From NCBI RefSeq assembly GCF_009935845.1, contig NZ_QWEK01000020.1, forward strand, positions 1 through 64,000: 64,000 nt of DNA, written 5' to 3'. Below are positions 17,349 through 25,016 of this stretch, piece after piece. The position numbers and the translations under genes were made by a program. This stretch comes from Pseudoflavonifractor sp. 524-17. GTDB taxonomy: Bacteria; Bacillota; Clostridia; Oscillospirales; Oscillospiraceae. Numbering within the stretch: position 1 is the first letter of the stretch; each line of letters starts with the position of its first letter. The notes below the pieces were generated by a model that worked only from the letters and a program-made list of their open reading frames with translations, was not told the DNA's origin and did no database searches.

Positions 17349-18372
17349 GCAGCACCCTGGCCGCGTCGGCGAAGAGCTTGGCAAACCCGCTGACGCTGGT
17401 AATGGCCGCCCGCTCCAGCTGCCGGTCGATGAGCTTGTCGTACTCCACCATTACCTCGCTGCCCTGCACCATCTCCAGGGCATAGTTCCGGTCCAGGCCG
17501 ATCATCGTGCCGCTGCCCAGTGCGGAGGTGCGCAGCAGCGTCGCCCCCAGCGGGGTATTCAGTCTGCCGGTCCCCTGGAAGTTGAGTCCCGTCAGGGGAT
17601 TCTGAAACTCCTCCAGCTTGAGCAGCGCCCGCATCACGTCTCCGGATACCAGCAGCGTATTCATCTCATAGGGGTCAAACTGGGCCCAGAAGTCCACCAG
17701 GCTGTCATAGCTCAAGGTACCTTTGGCGCCGCCGATGGGGCTGGTGCCGATGGTATAGCTGGGCGCCGGGTTTCCGTTGCCGTCTCCGTTCTCCAGCACG
17801 TCGATGGCGTCCTCCAGATGCATCCGGTTGATGTGCGCGCCAATCTGCCGCAGGGTAACGGAGAACAGGTCCAGCTTCTGATAGCGGATGGCCTCATAGG
17901 GGGCCACCAGCATTCTGCCCCGCTTGTGCAGCCGCACCAGATTCTCCTGGCTTCTCACCCGGGTCTGTGGGATTTCCGCCCCTTCTGCCACATGGCGCAG
18001 CTCCTTATGCTTTTTTTCCGGCACGCAGGCGATAGACCGGTAGTCCATCCCGTCGAACTGGGTCACCGCCGCGGTCATCTGCGGCAGCAGATTGCTCTCC
18101 TCCATGCCCTGGCGCACCGCTCTGGCGATGTACTCAGGAAAAAGCACCGCGGACTGGGCGCTGGCGAAGAACTTCTCCACCACGTCGCTCCCCTTGCCCT
18201 TCACCTTGATGTCGAAGCGTTTGAGCTGCCGCTGATAGGCGTCCAGCCCCTCCATGGCCGTCCCCCGGTAGCTCTCGGAGGGGTCCTCCCGCTCCAGCAC
18301 CTGGGTAAAGGATCGTCCCGCCTCGTTGTACATGCCCTTTTCCAGTCTCACTCGCTCACACTGATAGCTCAT
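17341..18372 (-). CDS. major capsid protein
   Basis: A 343-residue HK97-fold-type capsid subunit of the PBSX XkdG kind. Position between the decoration-like protein and the connector, length, and segments such as ANTLLVSGDVMRALL-like (residues about 238-252) and GTMIGLDRNYALEMVQGSEV support this. ATG at 18372 with GGAGGAG about 6 nt upstream. The TTG one codon earlier is less likely. Confidence 0.82.
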   Translation of the reverse strand: MSYQCERVRLEKGMYNEAGRSFTQVLEREDPSESYRGTAMEGLDAYQRQLKRFDIKVKGKGSDVVEKFFASAQSAVLFPEYIARAVRQGMEESNLLPQMTAAVTQFDGMDYRSIACVPEKKHKELRHVAEGAEIPQTRVRSQENLVRLHKRGRMLVAPYEAIRYQKLDLFSVTLRQIGAHINRMHLEDAIDVLENGDGNGNPAPSYTIGTSPIGGAKGTLSYDSLVDFWAQFDPYEMNTLLVSGDVMRALLKLEEFQNPLTGLNFQGTGRLNTPLGATLLRTSALGSGTMIGLDRNYALEMVQGSEVMVEYDKLIDRQLERAAITSVSGFAKLFADAARVLHV

Positions 18373-18390
18373 CAATCTCTCCTCCCTCTC

Positions 18391-18726
18391 TTACAGCAGC
18401 ACCACAGCGGCGCCCTCGCCGTCGGCCTGCACCACCAGATAGTCCGCGCCGTTCTCGTCCGCCGCCATGCCGCCGCTGCCGTCGGCGGACAGCTTGGCCC
18501 ATCCGATGCCCACGCCTGTGGCGGGGACCGTTGCAAAGCCTCTCACCTGCACCGCGGCGCACCCGTTCTTCACCGCCGCGGCCACGCCGGCCGGCCGGTC
18601 ACCGGCGGCGCAGGGGGCTGCCGTGCCGTTTCCGCTCACCTTTACCACCTGGCCCGCCTTCACATTTTCTTCCGCCTCAAAGGTGGCCATCACTTCTCCA
18701 ATCCCCTCAAACGAAATTCGCTCCAT
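18391..18726 (-). CDS. putative capsid decoration/stabilisation protein
   Basis: A 111-residue, Gly/Ala-rich beta protein (AGQVVKVSGNGTAAPCAAGD, GVGIGWAKLSADGSG) between protease and major capsid genes. Small proteins here in other phages cap or stabilise the capsid. Its start is preceded by AGGAGGAGA. Assignment is by position and composition. Confidence 0.6.
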   Translation of the reverse strand: MERISFEGIGEVMATFEAEENVKAGQVVKVSGNGTAAPCAAGDRPAGVAAAVKNGCAAVQVRGFATVPATGVGIGWAKLSADGSGGMAADENGADYLVVQADGEGAAVVLL

Positions 18727-18748
18727 CTCTTCTCCTCCTTAATTTTGT

Positions 18749-19666
18749 TTAAATACGAAATCCCTCATCTGCCTGCGTCTCCAGCCCCTGGCTGCTCTGG
18801 TAGCTCAGCTGGCTTCCCGCCGGATAGAGCTGCTCCAGCCGGTCCTCATAGGCGGCTTTCAGGGCGGCCAGCTCTCCCTCCTCCAGCCGGTCCGCGATGC
18901 GCGCCATGGTCTCATGGCTCAGTCCCGGCTCTGCCAGGCCGCCCAGCCGGGCCACCTCCCGGCGCAGCTGGGCCAGATAGCGCCTTCCGGTCTCCGCCTC
19001 CCGCTCCAGCCGCTTCAGCTCGGGCCTGGCCTGGACCAGCTCCTTCCAGCTCATATCCATATGCTTGAGCACCCCTGCCTGTCTCTGGGCTGGCACAGCC
19101 ACAAAGGACCACTCATAGGCGTCGATCACCCCGGTCAAATCCGCCCAGCAGAGCTGGCCGCCGTAGCGCTGTCCCTTGATATGTGCGCACCGCCCCCGGT
19201 CGTGGATGTCCTCGCCGCACACGGAGCACACTGCCCGTTCCACGCCGCATCCGATGGACACCTCCCGCTTGATGCCCCCCTCAATCTCTGCGATGAGCTC
19301 CTCATTGCCTGGGGTGCGCAGCATATAGGCGTACCCTTTCAGGTAGCAGTAGGGCTCTCCCGCCGCGGTGCGCGCCTGCTCCTCCCGCACCAGCTCGGCG
19401 CGGTAGATCCGGGCCACCTGCTCTTTGGCGCTCCAGTTGTGGTCGAACACGCCGCACTTGCCCACAAACCGCTCCGCCAGCTCCTCCAGGGAGGCCAGTG
19501 GAAACCGCTCAAAATCCCGGTCCACCTCGTTGTCGCACAGCCGCACGCAGAAGGTATACACCTCCTCCTCCGTCAGCTCCTTTTTGCTCTGGGCGTGAAT
19601 CAGCGCCAGATCCGCCGGACTCACCGTGCCGCTGCCGCCCACGCCCGCCTCTTTGATAATGTTCAT
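18749..19666 (-). CDS. phage capsid protease/scaffold-like protein (XkdF-type)
   Basis: 305 residues. Residues about 30-190 resemble the XkdF-like serine-protease domain (YLKGYAYMLRT, VDRDFERFPLASLEELAERFVGK) and contain a CSVC...C metal-binding-like cluster (ERAVCSVCGEDIHDRGRCAH). The C-terminal third is a predicted coiled coil (WKELVQARPELKRLEREAETG), suitable as scaffold. ATG at 19666 overlaps the portal stop (ATGA). The longer frame to 19819 is a shadow. Confidence 0.72.
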   Translation of the reverse strand: MNIIKEAGVGGSGTVSPADLALIHAQSKKELTEEEVYTFCVRLCDNEVDRDFERFPLASLEELAERFVGKCGVFDHNWSAKEQVARIYRAELVREEQARTAAGEPYCYLKGYAYMLRTPGNEELIAEIEGGIKREVSIGCGVERAVCSVCGEDIHDRGRCAHIKGQRYGGQLCWADLTGVIDAYEWSFVAVPAQRQAGVLKHMDMSWKELVQARPELKRLEREAETGRRYLAQLRREVARLGGLAEPGLSHETMARIADRLEEGELAALKAAYEDRLEQLYPAGSQLSYQSSQGLETQADEGFRI

Positions 19667-20829
19667 GTCCGCTTCTCCCCCTCCAATTCGTTCTCCATCC
19701 TGGTCTTTCGGGCCTGCTCCCGGTAGAGCTCGGCTCTGGCCTCCTCCACCAGATCCTGCAAATTGATGTCCTCCCACACCACCTGGATTCCGCTGCCGAA
19801 GCCGTGTACTCTCAGCCACAGCTCACAGATCCGCTCCACCACCGGGGTCAGTGTGCGCCGTATGGCGGTGATCTCGCTGGTCATCATATCCGCTTGCTGT
19901 GCGCTCATCCGCTCGGTGGTGGACCAGCTCAGCCCCAGCAGGAAGGGCGGAATACCTGTCCGAGCCACCAGCTGTTCCAGAATCTGCCGCACCGGCACCT
20001 CGCTGTCCAGGACCTGGTTGTCCGCGCCGATGACCTTGATGTCCACGTCTCCCACCGCCACAAAGTCTCTCACGCTGCCTTGCTTCCCCGCCTGCATGGC
20101 GGCGGACCACTCTCTGGCGATCTGAGCGCCCCGCTCCTGGGCTCTTCCCCGCTCCAATCCGTCCCGCTCCGGCCTGCACACCACGGCGAAGCGCACATTG
20201 CCCATCCGCTCCCAGTTCATCCCGGTGGCCTGATAGATTTTCAGCAGGATTTCCACCAAGAAGGGCATGGACCGCAGCAGGGACACCCCATAGGGGCTGT
20301 CCGTCTCCGGCTGAAAGGGCGTAAACAGCAGCAGATCCTGCCTTGGCAGCGGCTGTGGGACTCCGTTTTCTCCCCTGACGCACAGGGTAAAGTCCAACGG
20401 GCTGTCCCCTTCTTTTATCATCAGATCCGCCGGATTTCCGCACAGCAGGGCGGCAATCTCTGTATGCCGCCGGTCCAGCACCAGCTCCCCCACGCCTCTG
20501 CCGCAGGTGAGCATGGCGTCCAGATAGCTGTCCAGAAAGGACTGCAATCCCCTCTGTCCCCGCCCGGTGTTCACTGTGCGCAGAAATTCCGCCAGTCCTG
20601 GCGCCGCCGCCGGGTCCTCCGCCTGCACCGCCACCCCGCCCACCAGCCGCACCAGCTTCAAAATGGCGGCGTCCACCACCGGCACCGCCTCCCGGATGCT
20701 CCGGTACAGGGCGATCTCCCCATTGCGCAAGGGCACGTACCCATCCAGCAAAGCGAAGGGGTGCCGCTCTGCCTCCCGCAGCTGTACCGCCGGCGCCTCC
20801 TGCTTTTTCCCCTTTTCAAACCACCTCAA
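19663..20829 (-). CDS. phage portal protein
   Basis: A 388-residue portal subunit forming the dodecameric DNA gate at the capsid vertex. Support: position between large terminase and protease, plus PBSX/XkdE-like segments (HPFALLDGYVPLRNGEIALYR, the GIPPFLLGLSWSTTERMSAQQADMM helix region near residues 300-325). The start is TTG at 20829 with GGAGGG about 10 nt upstream. Confidence 0.83.
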   Translation of the reverse strand: MRWFEKGKKQEAPAVQLREAERHPFALLDGYVPLRNGEIALYRSIREAVPVVDAAILKLVRLVGGVAVQAEDPAAAPGLAEFLRTVNTGRGQRGLQSFLDSYLDAMLTCGRGVGELVLDRRHTEIAALLCGNPADLMIKEGDSPLDFTLCVRGENGVPQPLPRQDLLLFTPFQPETDSPYGVSLLRSMPFLVEILLKIYQATGMNWERMGNVRFAVVCRPERDGLERGRAQERGAQIAREWSAAMQAGKQGSVRDFVAVGDVDIKVIGADNQVLDSEVPVRQILEQLVARTGIPPFLLGLSWSTTERMSAQQADMMTSEITAIRRTLTPVVERICELWLRVHGFGSGIQVVWEDINLQDLVEEARAELYREQARKTRMENELEGEKRT

Positions 20830-20848
20830 GCTTTAAAAACCCTCCCAT

Positions 20849-22105
20849 TCAGAACACCTGCCGCTCCACGCACAGGGCCTCAAACTCCGTCTCCTCCTCC
20901 CGGCCGGCGATGGTGGCGGCGAAGTAGCGGATGTCGTCCATGGCGTGGTCGTGTTCTTTTCTCACCTGGTCGTCCCCCGCCCGCTCGTCCCAGCAGTACA
21001 GGGAGAACTCCCGAATGGCGTCGCCGCATCCCTGACAGATCACCAGTCGCCCGGTCTGGAGGAGCTCCGCCGTCCTTCGGATCCCCCTCAGCACCTGATT
21101 GTCCGCCTTCACCACATTCCAGCCCTCCCGGCGGAGGATTTCAATAAAGCTGGCCGCCGACGGATCTACCACCACGGTGTCCACGCTCCGCTCCCCCGCC
21201 AGCCGGGCCAGGTCCTGGGCATACTCCCCATCGGTCTTCTGCCGGCCTGTCTTTCCCGCGTCGTAGTAGTACTCCTTTACCCGGTACCACACTCCCTCCC
21301 GCAGGCCCCACAGCCCGAAGGAGGCCGGGTTGCGGGTCCCGTAGTCGCAGGAGACACACCACCGCTCCATGGGTCCCTGCGGTACCGGCTTGACGTAGCT
21401 GCTGTCGAAGAAGTCGTATACCGCCCCCTGGGCGGCGGTCCACTCTCCCAACACAAACCGGCGGTAGAAGGTGCCGCTGTAGGTGCGCGCATACCGCTCC
21501 CGCACCTGTCTGGACAGGCTGGGGTTGTCCTCCATGGTGAAGTGGAGGTACAGCGCCCGCCGCTCCTCGCTCTTTTCAATCCACTCCCGGTAAAACCAGT
21601 GCTCCGGCCCCGCCGGGTTGCAGGAAAACCAGCTCTTGGCTCCCTGGACGGAGCACCTGGCCAGCGCCTGCTCCACAAAGGACCGCGGCATAAGGGCCAC
21701 CTCATCCAGCAGCACCCCCGCCAAAGTGACGCCCTGGATCAGCCCGGCGCTCCCCTCGTCCCGCCCGCCGAAGAGATAGAAGGTGTTGTGCCGCCTCCCC
21801 CGCCGCACCTCGATCACGTTCCGGCTTACCTTCTCCTCACACTGGAACCCCAGCTGTCGCAGGGCGGGCAGCACCTCCCGGAGCAGGTTGCGCCGCAGGG
21901 CCCCCACGCTCTTGCCGCACAGGGCGAACTGTTCCTCCCGAAAGCGCCCCATGGCCCAGCAGAAGAAGGACAGCCCCATGCACAGGGTCTTCCCGCTGCG
22001 CACCGCCCCGTCGCAGATAATAGCCTCCCGGTCCCTCCAGGGGGAGCGCCCGCACCACCAGGTCAACACCGTCCGCTGTTTGGGGGAAAAGGATTTAAAT
22101 TTCAT
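20849..22105 (-). CDS. PBSX-family terminase large subunit
   Basis: A 418-residue DNA-packaging motor. The N-terminal ATPase has Walker A GAVRSGKT at about residues 33-40 and Walker B LLDEVALMP at about 130. The C-terminal nuclease domain carries acidic residues (SCDYGTRNP, VVVDPSAASF). Length and motifs are complete, so packaging could be functional. It overlaps the small upstream gene by 11 bp. Confidence 0.92.
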   Translation of the reverse strand: MKFKSFSPKQRTVLTWWCGRSPWRDREAIICDGAVRSGKTLCMGLSFFCWAMGRFREEQFALCGKSVGALRRNLLREVLPALRQLGFQCEEKVSRNVIEVRRGRRHNTFYLFGGRDEGSAGLIQGVTLAGVLLDEVALMPRSFVEQALARCSVQGAKSWFSCNPAGPEHWFYREWIEKSEERRALYLHFTMEDNPSLSRQVRERYARTYSGTFYRRFVLGEWTAAQGAVYDFFDSSYVKPVPQGPMERWCVSCDYGTRNPASFGLWGLREGVWYRVKEYYYDAGKTGRQKTDGEYAQDLARLAGERSVDTVVVDPSAASFIEILRREGWNVVKADNQVLRGIRRTAELLQTGRLVICQGCGDAIREFSLYCWDERAGDDQVRKEHDHAMDDIRYFAATIAGREEETEFEALCVERQVF

Positions 22106-22388
22106 TCAACCCCTCCGCCGCCTTTTCCAGCGCCTGAAAGAACCCGCCCGCTTCCTCCGATTCCCGGCTCAGCTCCAGCAGCCGCTCCAGGGTCTTCAGC
22201 CTGTCGTTGAGCTTCACCTCCACCCCACCGTTTCCGCTCCGCCTGAGCTCGGAGAGCATCATCAAATCCATCCGGTCGATCTCCTCCAGCTGTCCGCCGT
22301 CCAGGAAGGCCAGCTTTACCACATCGTTGGGCCTGCTCTTTGCCATCTGTTCAATCTGCCGGAGTACGGTTTTCCGTCCATCTCTCAT
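22095..22388 (-). CDS. putative terminase small subunit
   Basis: A 97-residue, charged helical protein in the slot of the DNA-recognising small terminase, overlapping the large-subunit gene. It lacks the clear helix-turn-helix of XtmA-type proteins, so recognition may differ or be absent. ATG at 22388 has AGAGGTGAGG about 9 nt upstream. A GTG at 22403 is an alternative. It is the first gene of the phage-like operon. Confidence 0.55.
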   Translation of the reverse strand: MRDGRKTVLRQIEQMAKSRPNDVVKLAFLDGGQLEEIDRMDLMMLSELRRSGNGGVEVKLNDRLKTLERLLELSRESEEAGGFFQALEKAAEGLNEI

Positions 22389-22456
22389 GGCGATTTGCCT
22401 CACCTCTTTTCACCCTTGCTTCCCAACCCCCAAAAGTTGCACGTCTCCGTACATCT

Positions 22457-22485
22457 AAGAGGAAAAATATTTTTATTTTCCTCTT
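22457..22485. repeat. AT-rich palindrome upstream of the phage-like operon
   Basis: AAGAGGAAAA (22457-22466) is exactly inverted at 22476-22485 around a 9-nt AT centre. It lies in the divergent gap between the first phage gene and the zinc-ribbon gene, about 70 bp from the phage start. It could be an operator for the element or a two-way terminator-like stem. Confidence 0.55.
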
Positions 22486-22510
22486 GTTGAAGAACCAGCC
22501 CGTCCTCAAG

Positions 22511-22539
22511 TTGCATTTCCCACCCTGTTTTGATAGAAT
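22511..22539 (+). promoter_or_regulatory. sigma-A promoter of the zinc-ribbon/ABC operon
   Basis: TTGCAT (22511-22516), a 17-bp spacer and TAGAAT (22534-22539), 63 bp upstream of the start codon. Confidence 0.65.
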
Positions 22540-22602
22540 AGGAAAAACCGCTCTCTCCGTTTGTGTGTGATCCAAGGACAGGGCGGAGATGGAGGGATTT
22601 TG

Positions 22603-24354
22603 ATGCAAACCTGTACTCACTGCGGCCAGCCTTTGGACCAGAACGCCCGGTTCTGTCCCAACTGCGGCGCGTCCGCCCCGCCGCCCCCGCCGCCCAGGGC
22701 CTCCGGGGGATTCTGTCACAACTGCGGGGAGCTGCTCTCCGGGGACGCCGGCGCTTTCTGCCCCAACTGCGGCGCCTGTCTGGACGCCGCCCCGCCGCCC
22801 CCGCCGCCGGCTCCGTCTTCCCCGGCTATTCCCGCCGCGTCTCCCATCCCTGTGGTAAAGAAGCCCGCCAAGGCCCGGCGCATTCTCCCCTTCGTGGCCC
22901 TCTTCGCGGTGGTGCTGGCGGGTGCGGGTGCGGCCATTGCCTTTTTTACCGGCGTATTCGCCTCTCCGGCGGACAAATTCCTGGCCTATCAAAAGGAGCT
23001 CCTGCTGGAAAAGGGCCTGTCCGACCTGATGGACAACACCCGGCAGATCAACGGCCTGCTGGGCCTGTCCACGGACATGACCCTCACCGCCCGGGTGGAC
23101 GATCCCGATATCAACCAGTATCTGGACGGATCCGCCCTCCGCCTGAAGGTGGACATGGACAAACGGGCCCTTCTCGCCAATCTGGAATTTGACCTCATGG
23201 GCAGCACCATCCTCACCGGCGCGCTGACCTACGACAACGGCACCCTGGGCTTCTGCCTGCCGGAGCTGGACGACACCTATTATCTCATCGACCTGGCCCA
23301 GCTGGCCCGCCGCTCTGGCGGCATTGAGGGGCTGGAGGATCTGGAGATCCCCACCATCCCAGCGGATCTCCTCCACGATCTGGCCCAGTGCTACATCAAC
23401 GTGGTGCTGGACACGGTAAACAAGGACAATGTCACCCAGCTGGACGGCAAGGTCATCCGTCTGGACGGCCTTGGTAAGACGGTGGACGGACAGACCTACG
23501 TCTTCCGCCCCTCCGCCGAAGACATTGAGGGGATGGTCCTCCGCCTGGCGGACACCCTGGAGAAGGACAAAAACCTGCGCGGCTTTGTCACCACGCTGCT
23601 GGGCAGCAACCAGGCGCTTATCGAGCGGGCAACCGGTGTGGACCTGGAGGATGTCCTGGACGACGCTCTTTCCCAGGCGGCCAACAACCTCCGGGCTCAG
23701 GCGGCGGAGATCGGCCGCACAATGGAATCTTCCGGCTTCTGCTGGTATCTGGGGGTCAGCGGCGGCAAGGTCTGTATGCAGCGCCTGGAGCTGGACGGCG
23801 GCGACGTGGTCCTCGCCTACGAGTCCTACCGCCCCGGCAAGGGGGAGCGGCACGACCTGTACTATATGGAGTCCTACGGCTCCCGGGATTTTGCCGCCGA
23901 CCTCACCATAGCGGAGGAGAACGGCCGCTACAGCGGCGAATGCGTCCTCACCACCTCCTATGACCAGGAGCTCTACCGCGTCTCCTTCCGCGATGTGGAC
24001 AAAACCAAGCGTTCCGCCCTGGGCGCCTGCTACGGTGACTATCAGATCATCATGCCTGTGGATTACTCCGGCGACCTCTATGCGATGAATTTTTCCGTAA
24101 TGAAAGCCGCCCAAGGCGGCACGGACCACATCTTTGACTTTGACAGCCTGGCCGATCTGACCTACACAGAGGAGCTGCGCGGCCTCACCGTCACTCTCCA
24201 CACCACGGACCAGCCCTCCACCGCCGCCAAGCCCCGCACCCACACCCAGGACATCACCAATTACGATTGGTGGCAGTATGAGGATCTGATGGAGCGCCTG
24301 AGCGATACCCTCACTCACGACGTTCTGTCCCAGCTGGACGTCTACTACCGCTGA
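22603..24354 (+). CDS. zinc-ribbon membrane protein of unknown function
   Basis: 583 residues. Two or three CxxC pairs form N-terminal double zinc ribbons (CTHCGQ...FCPNCGAS; FCHNCGEL...FCPNCGAC; residues 4-63), separated by proline runs. One membrane segment follows at about 92-112, then a large (about 470-residue) probably external domain. The external part has repeated Gly/Asp/Tyr-rich beta strands but no domain I recognise. The ATG at 22603 has GGAGGG upstream. It is followed after 5 bp by the ABC exporter genes, so it may be a partner or a regulator of that transporter. Confidence 0.78.
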   Translation: MQTCTHCGQPLDQNARFCPNCGASAPPPPPPRASGGFCHNCGELLSGDAGAFCPNCGACLDAAPPPPPPAPSSPAIPAASPIPVVKKPAKARRILPFVALFAVVLAGAGAAIAFFTGVFASPADKFLAYQKELLLEKGLSDLMDNTRQINGLLGLSTDMTLTARVDDPDINQYLDGSALRLKVDMDKRALLANLEFDLMGSTILTGALTYDNGTLGFCLPELDDTYYLIDLAQLARRSGGIEGLEDLEIPTIPADLLHDLAQCYINVVLDTVNKDNVTQLDGKVIRLDGLGKTVDGQTYVFRPSAEDIEGMVLRLADTLEKDKNLRGFVTTLLGSNQALIERATGVDLEDVLDDALSQAANNLRAQAAEIGRTMESSGFCWYLGVSGGKVCMQRLELDGGDVVLAYESYRPGKGERHDLYYMESYGSRDFAADLTIAEENGRYSGECVLTTSYDQELYRVSFRDVDKTKRSALGACYGDYQIIMPVDYSGDLYAMNFSVMKAAQGGTDHIFDFDSLADLTYTEELRGLTVTLHTTDQPSTAAKPRTHTQDITNYDWWQYEDLMERLSDTLTHDVLSQLDVYYR

Positions 24355-24359
24355 GCGCC

Positions 24360-25016
24360 ATGGAACAGCGTCAGCCAATCGTCACCCTGGACCGGGCGGA
24401 GAAGCGGTACCGCGGGGGCCCAACGGTGCTGGGCCCCCTCTCTCTGGAGGTATATGCCGGTGAGATTCTGGGCATCCGCGGCCCCAACGGTGCGGGGAAG
24501 AGCACTCTGCTCAAGCTCCTGGCCGGGGTGCTCCGGCCGGACGGCGGGACCTGCCGCTACGGGGCGGACCTGGACCGGCAGGTGGGCTACGTCCCCCAGG
24601 AGGTGGCTCTGTACGACTCCCTCACCGGTCTGGAAAACCTCCGTTTCTGGGGCCGGGTGTACGGTCTCCCCCGGAAGGCCATCGCCGCCCGCAGCCGCTG
24701 GCTGTTAGAGCGGCTGGACCTTACCGCCAAGGCCAAAGCGCCGGTATCCGCCTACTCCGGCGGGATGCGCCGCCGGCTCCATCTGGCCACCGCCCTGATG
24801 ATCACTCCCCGGCTGCTCCTGCTGGATGAGCCCACCGTGGGGGCGGACGCCCCCTCGGCGGAGCTGATTCTGGGCATCCTCACCCACCTGCGGGAGCGGG
24901 GCTGCGGCGTGGTCTTCATCAGCCACCAGCACGGCGAGCTGGAGCGGGTGAGCACCCGCATCCTCACCCTGGAAAAGGGGGTTATCTCGCAGTCAGAGGG
25001 GGACGCCGCGCCATGA
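24360..25016 (+). CDS. ABC transporter ATP-binding protein
   Basis: A 218-residue ABC-2-type exporter ATPase. Walker A GPNGAGKST at about residues 41-49, Q-loop in GYVPQE, signature YSGGMRRRL, Walker B LLLLDEP, H-loop SHQ. It powers the fused permease encoded next, whose ATG overlaps this gene's stop. No Shine-Dalgarno is obvious, consistent with coupling to the upstream gene. Confidence 0.9.
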   Translation: MEQRQPIVTLDRAEKRYRGGPTVLGPLSLEVYAGEILGIRGPNGAGKSTLLKLLAGVLRPDGGTCRYGADLDRQVGYVPQEVALYDSLTGLENLRFWGRVYGLPRKAIAARSRWLLERLDLTAKAKAPVSAYSGGMRRRLHLATALMITPRLLLLDEPTVGADAPSAELILGILTHLRERGCGVVFISHQHGELERVSTRILTLEKGVISQSEGDAAP

